Assembly: GCA_032718475.1 (NCBI GenBank) | Contig: JAUCBJ010007355.1 | Span: forward strand, 1-52,167 | Reading direction: 5' to 3' | Origin: Nemertoderma westbladi | Lineage: Eukaryota; Xenacoelomorpha; Nemertodermatida; Nemertodermatidae | Length of the DNA stretch: 52,167 nucleotides | In this document: one piece after another, positions 18,980 through 29,844 of the stretch | Numbering within the stretch: position 1 is the stretch's first letter | Layout: each line of letters begins with the position of its first letter | Translations under genes and position numbers: made by a program | The notes under the pieces: model-generated | The model's input: only the letters and a program-made list of their open reading frames with translations | Database searches by the model: none | Told to the model about the DNA's origin: nothing

Positions 18980-21888
18980 ATAAACAATCTTACAATACCG
19001 CGGTCGGTTTGGTTAAACAATCTTACAATACCGCGGTCGGTTTGGTTAAACAATCTTACAATACCGCGGTCGGTTTGGTTAAACAATCTTACAATACCGC
19101 GGTCGGTTTGGTTAAACAATCTTACAATACCGCGGTCGGTTTGGTTAAACAATCTTACAATACCGCGGTCGGTTTGGTTAAACAATCTTACAATACCGCG
19201 GTCGGTTTGGTTAAACAATCTTACAATACCGCGGTCGGTTTGGTTAAACAATCTTACAATACCGCGGTCGGTTTGGTTAAATAATCTTACAATACCGCGG
19301 TCGGTTTGGTTAAACAATCTTACAATACCGCGGTCGGTTTGGATAAACAATCTTACAATACCGCGGTCGGTTTGGATAAACAATCTTACAATACCGCGGT
19401 CGGTTTGGATAAACAATCTTACAATACCGCGGTCGGTTTGGGTAAACAATCTTACAATACCGCGGTCGGTTTGGTTAAACAATCTTACAATACCGCGGTC
19501 GGTTTGGTTAAACAATCTTACAATACCGCGGTCGGTTTGGATAAACAATCTTACAATACCGCGGTCGGTTTGGATAAACAATCTTACAATACCGCGGTCG
19601 GTTTGGTTAAACAATCTTACAATACCGCTATCGGTTTGGTTAAACAATCTTACAATACCGCGGACGGTTTGGTTAAACAATCTTACAATACAGCGGTCGG
19701 TTTGGTTAAACAATCTTACAATACCGCGGTCGGTTTGGTTAAACAATCTTACAATACCGCGGTCGGTTTGGTTAAACAATCTTACAATATCGCGGTCGGT
19801 TTGGTTAAACAATCTTACAATACCGCGGTCGGTTTGGTTAAACAATCTTACAATACCGTGGTCGGTTTGGTTAAACAATCGTACAATACCGCGGTCGGTT
19901 TGGTTAAACAATCTTACAATACCGTGGTCGGTTTGGTTAAACAATCTTACAATACCGCGGTCGGTTTGGTTAAACAATCTTACAATACCGCGGTCGGTTT
20001 GGTTAAACAATCTTACAATACCGCGGTCGGTTTGGTTAAACAATCTTACAATACCGCGTTCTGTTTGATTAAACAATCTTACAATACCGCGATCGGTTTG
20101 GTTAAACAATCTTACAATACCGCGGGAGGTTTGGTTAAACAATCTTACAATACCGCGGTCGGTTTGGTTAAACAAGCTTACAATACCGCGGTCGGTTTGG
20201 TTAAACAATCTTACAATATAGCGGTCGGTTTGGTTAAACAATCTTACAATACCGCGGACGGTTTGGTTAAACAATCTTACAATACCGCGGTTGGTTTGGT
20301 TGAACAATCTTACAATATCGCGGTCGGTTTGGTTAAACAATCTTACAATACCGCGGCCGGTTTGGTTAAACAATCTTACAATACCGCAGTCGGTTTGGTT
20401 AAACAATCTTACAATACCGCGGTCGGTTTGGTTAAACAATCTTATAATAACGCGGTCGGTTTGGATAAACAATCTTACAATACCGCGGTCGGTTTGGTTA
20501 AACAATCTTACATCTTACAATACCGCGGTCGGTTTGGTTAAACAATCTTACAATACCGCGGTCGGTTTGGTTAAACAATCTTACAATACCGCGGTCGGTT
20601 TGGTTAAACAATCTTACAATACCGCGGTCGGTTTGGTTAAACAATCTTACAATACCGCGGTCGGTTTGGTTAAACAATCTTACAATACCGCGGTCGGTTT
20701 GGTTAAACAATCTTACAATATCGCGGTCGGTTTGGTTAAACAATCTTACAATACCGCGGACGGTTTGGTTAAACAATCTTACAATACCGAGGTCGGTTTG
20801 GTTAAACAATCTTACAATACCGCGGTCGGTTTGGTTAAACAATCTTACAATACCGCGGTCGGTTTGGTTAAACAATCTTACAATACCGCGGTCGGTTTGG
20901 TTAGACAATCTTACAATACCGCGGTCGGATTGGTTAAACAATCTTACAATACCGCGGTCGGTTTGGTTAAACAATCTTTCAATACCGCGGTCGGTTTGGA
21001 TAAACAATCTTACATTACCGCGGTCGGTTTGGATAAACAATCTTACAATACCGCGGTCGGTTTGGTTAAACAATCTTACAATACCGCGGTCGGTTTGGTT
21101 AAACAATCTTACATCTTACAATACCGCGGTCGGTTTGGTTAAACAATCTTACAATACCGCGGTCGGTTTGGTTAAACAATCATACAATAACGCGGTCGGT
21201 TTGGTTAAACAATCTTACAATACCGCGGTCGGTTTGGTTAAACAATCTTACATCTTACAATACCGCGGTCGGTTTGGTTAAACAATCTTACAATACCGCG
21301 GTTGGTTTGGTTAAACAATCTTACAATACCGCGGTCGGTTTGGTTAAACAATCTTACATCTTACAATACCGCGGTCGGTTTGGTTAAACAATCTTACAAT
21401 ACCGCGGTCGTTTTGGTTAAACAATCTTACAATACCGCGGTCGGTTTGGTTAAACAATCTTACATCTTACAATACCGCGGTCGGTTTGGTTAAACAATCT
21501 TACAATACCGCGGTCGGTTTGGTTAAACAATCTTACAATACCGCGGTCGGTTTGGTTAAATAATCTTACAATACTGCGGTCGGTTTGGTTAAACAATCTT
21601 ACAATACCGCGGTCGGTTTGGTTAAACAATCTTACAATACCGCGGTCGGTTTGGTTAAATAATCTTACAATACTGCGGTCGGTTTGGTTAAACAATCTTA
21701 CAATACCGCGGTCGGTTTGGTTAAACAATCTTACAATACCGCGGTCGGTTTGGTTAAATAATCTTACAATACCGCAGTCGGTTTGGTTAAACAATCTTAC
21801 AATACCGCGGTCGGTTTGGTTAAACAATCTTACAATACCGCGGTCGGTTTGGTTAAACAATCTTACAATACCGCGGTCGGTTTGGTTA
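18980..21888. repeat. 33-bp satellite array, about 88 units
   Basis: The unit is AATACCGCGGTCGGTTTGG joined to TTAAACAATCTTAC (33 bp). The repeat is divisible by 3 and free of stops in one frame of each strand, giving long frames of an 11-residue repeat (VKQSYNTAVGL on plus, FNQTDRGIVRL on minus). Units vary mostly at the CpG core CCGCGGTCGG. An insertion variant TACATCTTACAATACC appears at about 20510, 21110, 21250, 21355 and 21460. Near the right end an AAATAATC variant recurs every three units (about 99 bp). Changes are not biased to silent positions, there is no start or splice context, and I treat it as non-coding. Confidence 0.92.
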
Positions 21889-22009
21889 TCATAGAAATTA
21901 GAACAATGGAGAAAACTCAAGATGTGTTCTAGAAGTTTATTATTTCTAAGTTATTGATTACTTTACAGCGTTAGGAGGATACCACCAGAGCGCCGATAAG
22001 TTGATATAT

Positions 22010-22697
22010 CGATGGTGTTTTATCATAACCACTTAACACTCAAAAACCTAATTGTTCAGGGGAGCATTTTTCTACATTCTAACTCCCCTATGGTAACTAA
22101 GAGATAATTTTTGGTTTCATAAGGTAGATAGTAAATCTTTCATGCGGTAAAACACCACAATTAGGATTTTTAGTGACATTTAACCAATTTATTGATGTTT
22201 TTTTAGGATTTGAGTGGTTATGCAAAAATTTTTCACTTAAATTGTGATTTTTCATAACGACATATCTATTAATATGTTAGGCATACGAACAAAACAATCA
22301 GTGAAATTTGTCCGAGACAGTCTTTTCATGAACTGCTAACTATCTGTCCTCCTATCCATCACTTTCGGCTCCATAAAACCTGGACTTCATGACCAATACA
22401 GTGCATTGTTTGAACAAACACAATTACCGGTATTCAATTAAATGTCAATTAAAAATGTAAAATATTTATTTAATCTGAAATCTGAAAAGTCAGTCATGTA
22501 AAGAAGTACTTGTAGTAGTTACAATTCGAATTTCCCGCCCATTGATAGTATATTGAGTCTGTGAGGGACGACTTTCAATCACCATCTCCTTATCTGTAAT
22601 GATGGGCTTAAGTGGTTTAAGTGGTTATGAAAAAAAAGCCGTTTCCCTTGACTTAATGTACAATTGGCATTTGAGTGGTTATGATAAAACACCATCG
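22010..22697. mobile_element. 688-bp TIR element (MITE-like)
   Basis: The ends CGATGGTGTTTTATCATAAC and its reverse complement (22672-22697) form inverted repeats of about 26 bp. The motif GAGTGGTTATG (or its complement) recurs inside near 22030, 22210 and 22610, as subterminal repeats often do. No ORF is present. The target duplication is not clear (the flanks are AT-rich), so the family cannot be named. Confidence 0.7.
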
Positions 22698-22781
22698 AAA
22701 TAATAATATGTTTTAGTAAAGAGATACAAACCGGTAATAGTTAGTTAGTTAAACCTAAAAGTATAAGTAGAGCTGATTGAG

Positions 22782-23580
22782 TTAGTATTTAATATAAACC
22801 AAACAGTTACGGACAGTTTCGTAAACAAATAATCCTTTATAGGTTCCAACAGCCAACCCACCGAACCCGTCTACCGGCACCGCACCCAATCGGGATACTT
22901 TCCTTCCATCATCAACCTTGCGATAAACACCGACATAATGTTTATCATCTTCTTCTAAAGGAACTAAGAGATACCATCCGCCTTGGCGCAGCGACTTCAC
23001 TCCCCCGATAGGGACGGATTTACCGCAATCTATAACTGATTGCGTTCTATCCAATACGAGGGTAACGTTGGGGTTGGAGTCGCGAACGTTATAGTGGCAG
23101 ACGGATATCTTCCGTTTGTTGGGTTGGAATAGACCGGCGGTTAATATGTTGACGTTGTAGAGGTACCAACTGGTACCAATAAGTCTCCCGGGTTGATCGA
23201 CACGGGAAATCCAACTAATCGAACAATCGTTTGGGTTCAATGTAATTATGTAATTATATTCAGTAATTACAATTACATGACGATCCCAATACTGTGACAA
23301 CCCAGTTATAGACCCTAGAGGTCTACCGAGGTGTCTCTCGTTACCCAGACAACGATGTCGGACTTTCCCTCCAACCGCCTCTGTATCTATAAGAAACAGA
23401 CAAACATCCGTCGCGGCGATCCAGAATGTATCGCTGCGACTCTCCAAGAATATAATCGGTTTTTTTGCCGCGTTGCAGTCGCTTTTGACCCCCACTGGTT
23501 CTCCACGTGGAGATAAAGAATCGTCGGCGTTGACGTTATAGAAACAGATCCTGTTGGTTACGGAGTCGGACCAAATGGGT
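22782..23580 (-). pseudogene. Propeller-like C-terminal part of a TRIM-type gene
   Basis: About 265 codons of non-repetitive protein end at the TAA at 22782. They start near NRICFYNVNADDSL and include FWIAATDVCLFLID, WDRHVIVITEYNYIITL, GWYLLVPLEEDD and VGTYKGLFVYETVRNCLVY. Spaced hydrophobic beta-strand-like blocks ending in short aromatic/valine strands suggest a six-bladed (NHL-type) propeller, as found at the C-terminus of many invertebrate TRIM proteins. The same frame runs on upstream into a 21-bp satellite, giving 344 codons in all, but that extension is repeat-derived. A RING start lies on the same strand at 25130-25288. The fold assignment is an inference; no blade motif is decisive by eye. 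Confidence 0.45.
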
Positions 23581-23940
23581 ACCACATCGGACCCAATCGG
23601 TACCACATTGGTACCACATTGGAACAAATCGGCACCACATCGGACCCAATCGGTACCAAATCGGACCAAATCGGTATCACATCGGACCTTATGGGTACCA
23701 CATCGGACCCAATCGGTACCACATCGGACCCAATCGGTACCACATCGGACCAAATCGGAACCACATTGGACCAAATCGGAACCACATCGGATCAAATGGG
23801 TAACATATCGGACCATATGGGTACCACATTGGACTAAATGGGTACCACATCAGACCAAATCGGTACCACATCGGACCCAATCGGGTTCACATCGAACCTA
23901 ATCGCTACCACATCAGACCCAGTCAGACCTAATCGGTACC
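23569..23940. repeat. 21-bp satellite, left array
   Basis: Tandem units like ACCACATCGGACCCAATCGGT, with half-unit variants, are open in several frames because 21 is divisible by 3. The orientation is opposite to the array at 25021-25129. Weaker units in the left orientation occur at about 24310-24380. Confidence 0.88.
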
Positions 23941-25020
23941 GCACATGATCCAGAGATCCCAGACGACTCCACACAGTCCATTCCGATTGGTGGAAGAATA
24001 TGTTGCATGATTGAATCCTCGGATCGCATATCGTGTTACTACAATGTCTCTTTCGATTGACAATTAGATGTTCGGTGATAAAACTCCATGGAATTCTTAA
24101 ACCATACAGTCTATTGGGAATTCAATTGTCATCAAGCGTACAAAACACTCTTCTCCTCCTAGATGTTGGTATTTTTTTTGGTATTACATTATATCATTAT
24201 GCCAAATTAATAAACATAAATAAATAAAACAAACTAAAGTAAAATAACACGTTACGCTTACAGTTACATGTATGTTGCATTAACCAAAATAATAAGAAAA
24301 TCACTACCAATTCGGACCAAATTGGTGCCACATCGGAGCTGATTGCGACCAGTAGCTTTGGTCCGGGCTGGTACCTTTTGAGTCTGGCTTGGAACTTGGG
24401 GGGAACTGGACGCAATAAACATTCCTCCCTCTCCAGGGGAAATTCGACGCAAATAACAGATGATTAATATCAAAAATAATAATTGTGTTTAGTTTATTGT
24501 TTTGGTTAATATAACGTGCCACTGCAACCTGCTCCTTTCCCTAAATTGAGAATATAACATTGAGGCGGGATATTAATTCGCCACATGGGATTTGCGTCCA
24601 GTCCCCCCCCCCCCCCCCCCCCCCGTTTCAAATTATTTCAAACAATGCATTGATAACGTTTTCTCTTTCAAACTTCTTGCCTTCCCTTCCGCAGACTGGA
24701 GAACTGAAGATTGTCTCTAGTGCATGTGTTATATATCAGTCAGTCAGTATAGTATAGTATAGTATGAGTATAGTATAGTATAATTATACAAATACAATAA
24801 CTGCCAAGCTCATTGTGTATACCTGCAGACGGGTACAGTACTGTATAAATAGGGGCAATAGTCTCTGCATTAGATATTCTAGTATCTAGTACCTACTGCA
24901 GTGCAGTACCGGTTACCAGCCTGACCTGTTGTCAGAAAGACTAACAATTACTGAATTACTGATACGAGTTTGGTCAGTTGGTGCTGGAACTTGTTATTTA
25001 CATCCTAAATTGCTATTTTG
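23941..25020. other. Sequence between inverted satellite arrays
   Basis: No clear exon is found. A minus-strand stretch near 23945-24015 (QHILPPIGMDCVESSGISGS) is open and could be residual TRIM coding sequence, but this is weak. There is a 22-base poly-C run at 24603-24624, and TATAG microsatellite sequence near 24745-24785. Confidence 0.4.
24603..24624. repeat. Poly-C tract (22)
   Basis: An uninterrupted run of C. The length may be unreliable in an assembly. Confidence 0.8.
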
Positions 25021-25129
25021 TGGCCGATGTGGCTCCGATGTGGCCCCGATGTGGTCCGATGTGGCCCCGATGTGGTCCGATGTGGTCCGATTTGGTCCGA
25101 TGTGGTACCGATTGGGTCCGATGTGGCTT
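25021..25129. repeat. 21-bp satellite, right array, inverted
   Basis: Units of GATGTGGTCC with GATGTGGCCCC and GTACCGATTGGGTCC variants, the reverse complement of the array at 23569-23940. It begins exactly where the RING coding sequence stops making sense. Confidence 0.85.
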
Positions 25130-25288
25130 TTAGACGGACCCCGATAGTCCATCACCGAGTTGTTTAGAAACTTTAGCGATACATTTGAAGCAAAACGAGT
25201 GAGAACACTTCAACACTCGCGGCTTCTCCAATAATCGTAGACAAATAGAACATTCAAACTCTCGTTCCAGTAATTGTTCTTGTTCCAT
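25130..25288 (-). pseudogene. N-terminal RING finger of a TRIM-like E3 ligase, truncated
   Basis: The ATG at 25288 starts a 52-codon frame. Six of the eight RING zinc ligands are visible in TRIM spacing: Cys13 and Cys16 (FECSICLRLLEKPR), Cys28, His30, Cys33 and Cys36 (VLKCSHSFCFKCI). The chain then reads SKQLGDGLSGS and enters satellite DNA where the last Cys-x2-Cys pair should follow, and stops. RING domains recruit ubiquitin-conjugating enzymes. With the propeller fragment 1.5 kb downstream on the same strand, this looks like one TRIM-NHL-type gene whose B-box and coiled coil were lost or displaced by repeats. An intron here cannot be excluded, but no donor site is evident at the junction. 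Confidence 0.7.
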
Positions 25289-25859
25289 TATCAGACGGTC
25301 AGATAGTACAATTACAGAATTAGGCCTACTACAGTACTACTGTACTGATCAGCTCACTGAATGTGGAATAACTGTTGTGTTTTACTGTACATCTACATCA
25401 TACCTGCCAGCCTGCCTGCATACTGTGGGGTGGCCTTCTGCAGAACTTTAATACTGTATTATAATAACACAATTCCATGCAGATACTGTAATATCCACGA
25501 AGTAAGAAAAATGGTTATACATACGTAGGTATATAACCATCCACTGGTTAGTTATAACACAATTACACCCACATAATAGCCACGAAGCTGGCCTATGCTG
25601 CTATGTGAAGAATACCAGACTTTCTGCCGTGATATTTCACTTTGCAGTTACCCCCCATGTGAAGAATACCAGGTTTTCACCAAAAACACAGGTTACAGAA
25701 GGGTTGAATATAACCAAAACAATAAACGAATTAGTATATGTACAGGTTATAAGACAGAAATAAACGCTATAAAACACTTAAATGTCAAAGATAAATTATA
25801 AAAAATAAACAATCTTCACAAATAAAATTCCAATAAAAAGTCGATCGAAAACGGAAATC

Positions 25860-26160
25860 CTGGTATTCTTCACATATGGGCGCTATAAAACACTTAATAA
25901 AGATAAATTTAAAAAATTATAGAATCTTCACATATAAAATTACAATAAAAAGTCGACCGAAAACGGAAATCCTGGTATTCTTCACATATGGGCGCTATAA
26001 AACACTTAATAAAGATAAATTTAAAAAATTATAGAATCTTCACATATAAAATTACAATAAAAAGTCGACCGAAAACGGAAATCCTGGTATTCTTCACATA
26101 TGGGCGCTATAAAACACTTAATAAAGATAAATTTAAAAACTTCTCATGGGCATTCTTCAC
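25860..26160 (+). repeat. ~112-bp tandem units (about 3)
   Basis: The same unit as at 566-1290, with CACATATGGGCGCT in place of CACATGAGCGCT. The three units are nearly identical to each other, suggesting recent homogenisation. Confidence 0.8.
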
Positions 26161-26293
26161 ATGGGCGACGAAGCCAATTTGCTTGGTTAATTACCTGCGT
26201 GGAATTGTGTTATTATACTGTTTGTATTAAAGTCTCTTTCTTAGCGAAAGTAGTTGATTCAATATCTATCTTTATTGATATCGGATATCGGAT

Positions 26294-26412
26294 CGGATAT
26301 TTTGTACTCGTAACTATTATTTCGTCCTCGGACGTGTTATAAGTCCTCGGCTTCGCCTCGGACGTTATAACAGTCCTTGGACGAAATAATAGTTACTCGT
26401 ACAAAATATCCG
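26294..26412. repeat. Foldback palindrome
   Basis: CGGATATTTTGTACTCGTAA at the left returns as its near-complement TTACTCGTACAAAATATCCG at the right. The arms are about 50 bp, with CCTCGGACG units and a small CTTCG-centred loop (GGCTTCGCC). It could form a long hairpin. Confidence 0.8.
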
Positions 26413-26530
26413 TACAAAATAACAAATAACAGTTCAATAAATGTGTTGTCTCCCTGAGAAGGTTAACAATTCTAAAAGGGTTTTGTTTGGGGGAGAGTAA
26501 AGAAAATGGGGCATGGAATTTTGGGGGGAT

Positions 26531-26648
26531 AATATATGTTCGCGCTTTCAGACCTTTGGCAGTTTAACCCTCCAAATTAGGATGTCTTCTAGATAATAAA
26601 TCGCTTTAGCCTCTAACAAGTATTTGATTCACTACACTAGTTGAAACC
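26531..26648 (-). repeat. Inverted arm matching 1-116
   Basis: Reverse complement of the window's first 116 bases. Together the pair encloses 26.4 kb. Confidence 0.65.
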
Positions 26649-26650
26649 AA

Positions 26651-28684
26651 TATGTGCGCGATCAGTCACCCGTTGGATATACCCGGGAGATTGACTTCGA
26701 CGGCTTAATCGTATTGCTATGTAAGCCTAATGTATTATTCGACTGACAGTATTATATAATCTCTGACAATATTATTCACCTTCGGGGAATATTAACAGTT
26801 CCTTTAGGACGTGGCGCTCTATCTATATAAACAGAGTTATGACTTAAACTACTCACAACGATATGGCTTAGTTACAATTCACATATATGGCGCATTCTTT
26901 AGGAAATGCTTCGTTATCAGTCTCACTCATACACAATGCTGCACAATACTGCACACTAATCTGCCGATCTTCACTGATTTTAGTCACATATAAAAGGAAC
27001 ACAGACCGACTCATGTAGGGTCTATCAAATAACATTAGATTCACTTCAAACCACTTTAACATAAGTCACAATCGTTATATGTAACCTTTCTCTCTTACCT
27101 TCGGTATATCAAGAATATTGGGTTTCGGGGTTATTTCTCGTTATTCCAAATATAATAATTCATCAACAAATATAATGAATAACCGACAGCAAAGCAGTAA
27201 TGTTAAGTTAAGTTGCACAGTATGGGCCAGTTAACCAGTGATAACGGATATATGTCCTTATAATTAAGCCTACTAGTGTTAGGCTAAAGCAGAAAAGCAC
27301 AAAATATTCCAAAGCCGCTCTCTCCTGGCTCAGGACAGAATGTAAACACTGCCCATAATGCATTGCGTGATTTCTAGGAAATTTCTGTACAAGAGCCATA
27401 AAAACGCTCTGATTGGTTGACTGAACTGAGAGACGCCGTAGAACAAAGAAAATCGACACGTATGAATATCAGCTGTTAACCGTCGTCATAGTAACTACTG
27501 TTCAAGAGTATCTATCCCCTTTTGCGTCACGGAATTGCCATAGAATCATCAACTATGCCTTCCACAGTACACATACGGAGGAAATAGCTCTTAGATCCTC
27601 TAAAAAACACCGATACAGCAATAATACGGTTTCCTACGCCTATTAAATCAACTACAGAGTATTTTAATGTAAAAATAAGAAAAATAACGGGGCAATTCAG
27701 CAAAGGCTTTTACACCGCTCCCAGAAAATGGGATTTTCAGTCTATAAAATATAAAAATCACAGTTTCTAAAACATAAAGATACTCTAAACAGTTAGTTTT
27801 CCTTGCGCGGACGGCGTTCACGCAGTTTCCCGAGGCCAGAAAGAGTCCTTTTCTCTTTGGGGCGAGCCACTTTACTAGAAAGGCTATAACTCCTGGGTAA
27901 AGGATGCAATACAATTGCATTAGAAGGTTTGGGTTTACGGTCGGTGTCTCGTCCATTTCGATATGCTTCTCCTCGAGCTGATTTTCCTCCGCTTGTCATG
28001 GGATAAGTTCGTCCAAAACTCTCGCAGAGAATAGGGTTTTCTAAGCTTGATATCTTCTTAGAGATTCGAGATTTCCCAATCGAACTGAGATAAGGCCAAT
28101 TCGTTTATCGATTGGACTTACTGTTATAACTTACGTTTATCTGAACAAACGCAGGTTTCTTTTATGATCTTTATAGAATAGCGTCTAACTCGTTTCGTAC
28201 AACGCTCTCCTCCACCTTGATGAAGGGTTGTATCGCGTTAAACGGGAACGACCATACGGTTGGATAGTGATATTAGGTGTCCGCGTCACAATCCGGCTAG
28301 GTAAGATGGGCGGCTAGCTAGAAATCACTGTCGGAGTGTTACCGATTAATTGTTAGGGTAGCACTAGATCTTTGAACAGTGAATACAGTCCGCGAGGATC
28401 CGCGACACCACCAGGATCGCAGGTCTGAGGTCCAACTAAGGAATGAGGAGGTTTGACCGAGTATTCCGGGACTCTGATCGTAGGTTTACTCCAGGATCGT
28501 TCGAGCCGAGTGAGCATAGGTGATACGTCAAACAAGTTTCGCTCGAAACTCCAGTAAATATAACGAGCACAACTGTGTTTAACACAACGTTTCCGTGGAT
28601 GTTTATGTCTTTCCGTTTATTGGCTGGGTCTAGGGCATTTATCGTAATAATACCAAAGACGCACGTCTTGAAGGGGAAACGCGG
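26651..28684. other. Long stretch without a recognised gene
   Basis: No domain was recognised on either strand. A minus-strand frame at 27793-27999 (MTSGGKSARGEAYRNGRDTD..., 68 codons, very basic) could be a small first exon, but no splice donor follows and I give it little weight. A short hairpin with CACCTTCGGGG lies near 26770-26790. Confidence 0.4.
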
Positions 28685-28689
28685 GTGAT

Positions 28690-29680
28690 ATTTATTTGTT
28701 GTTACAATGTTACAATTGTTACAATAGATATGCGTTGGTTGGCCAGCTGGCTTCACTCATACATGAGTGGTTTCTCTCAATCTGTTAAATCTGGAAAAAA
28801 CATATCTTCCTCTATTTCACTGAAAGTTGGTTTTCCCCAAGGGGGTCCTCTCAGTGGACCTTTGTTTACCAAAGACACTGATGAAATTCGAGCTGACGAT
28901 GGATCCCTAGCAAAATATTCTGAAGACGCAAGAAATCTACAGGTGATAAGGCATTCCGCAGAAAATGATAAATATAAGTCTAACATCCAGCGAATTGTTG
29001 AGCTATCACATGGAAAAAACTTAAAGATAAACACAAAGAAATCTGAAGAACTATGTTTCATTCCAATGAACTTTAAAGAACAGAAAGTTCTAGATATCGC
29101 AGAAGAAATAATCTACATAGATGGTAACGAGGTTCCGCGTCCGTCCGAAGTGAAACATCTTGGAATATGAATTGCAAATAATCTATCATGGAAAACTCAT
29201 ATATTTAAACTTATAAAAAGGGTAAATTACATAGTTCGCCAATTCAGTTTTTCATCCGGTCTGCAAATAAAGATACAAAAATATTTCTCTTTGAAACTTA
29301 CATTGTACCACAATATATGTACGGTACTTTGCGGTTGCGTGGGTCCCCCTCATTCCAAAGAATCTCAAAAAGAAGTTAAAGAGGCCACTGTCGCTGTTTG
29401 CCAAACACTCTAAAATTGAAAAACAAGTTTACATGAACATTATAAACGATGCGTTTTCCAAACAGTTCACCAACATGGTAAAGAAGATTGTGGACGCACC
29501 GAGTCATCCTCTACACGCTTTCATTATTGGTTGCCGATCAAACTCCACCGCAACTCGCAATAATTACAGAATGCCTGATACACGGACCAAGATGTTTCAA
29601 AACTCTTTCGCTCCAAGTGCTATTGAAATATATATAATATGCGCCCCACTCGGGGCAAAGGGAAACGAATAATTAATTAA
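28690..29680 (+). pseudogene. Degraded LINE fragment ('LINE D'), RT thumb and C-terminus
   Basis: It starts with WLASWLHSYMSGFSQSVKSG and GFPQGGPLSGPLF, the RT motif before the active site. The active site itself is damaged (RADDGSLAKY). It continues with KINTKKSEELCF and GNEVPRPSEVKHLGI, then stops (TGA at 29168) and shifts frame. A final readable block at 29500-29670 (HPLHAFIIGCRSNSTATRNN, TRTKMFQNSFAPSAIEI) is the conserved C-terminal tail of CR1-like LINEs. The 3' end carries a hairpin, GCCCCACTCGGGGC (29642-29655), and TTAA-rich sequence. It is 5'-truncated and dead. Confidence 0.7.
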
Positions 29681-29844
29681 TTATTTTTTTTTTTTTTGAT
29701 ATTAACACCCCGAGCGGGGTAACAGGTTATGTTTTATTTAATTAACTATTAGTATTATACAGTGTACTTTAAAATACGAAATTAAAATAATTTAAAATAT
29801 AATAGGTAAAAATAATACTAAAAGGGAATAATCCGAAGACAGAA

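Larger units (their letters stand above)
25408..26650 (+). mobile_element. Element A, copy 2 (uninterrupted)
   Basis: It matches copy 1 from GCATACTGTGGGGTGGCC (25417) through the short tandem array to the GGGCGACGAAGCC region (26162-26266), then runs on into a foldback segment and the inverted arm at 26531-26648. It lacks the left arm found at 1-116. It has no ORF of note. It serves as the empty-site reference for the LINE A insertion at 1299-5435. Confidence 0.65.

Noticed and set aside
18964-21493. Long 11-residue-repeat 'proteins' on both strands of the 33-bp satellite (up to 513 codons)
   Set aside because: Frames are open only because 33 is divisible by 3. Variants are mostly non-silent CpG changes, both strands are equally open, and no start or splice context supports translation.
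23554-23901. Repeated THR/GTTSDPI-type frames on the plus strand
   Set aside because: Readings of the 21-bp satellite in other frames; no independent coding signal.
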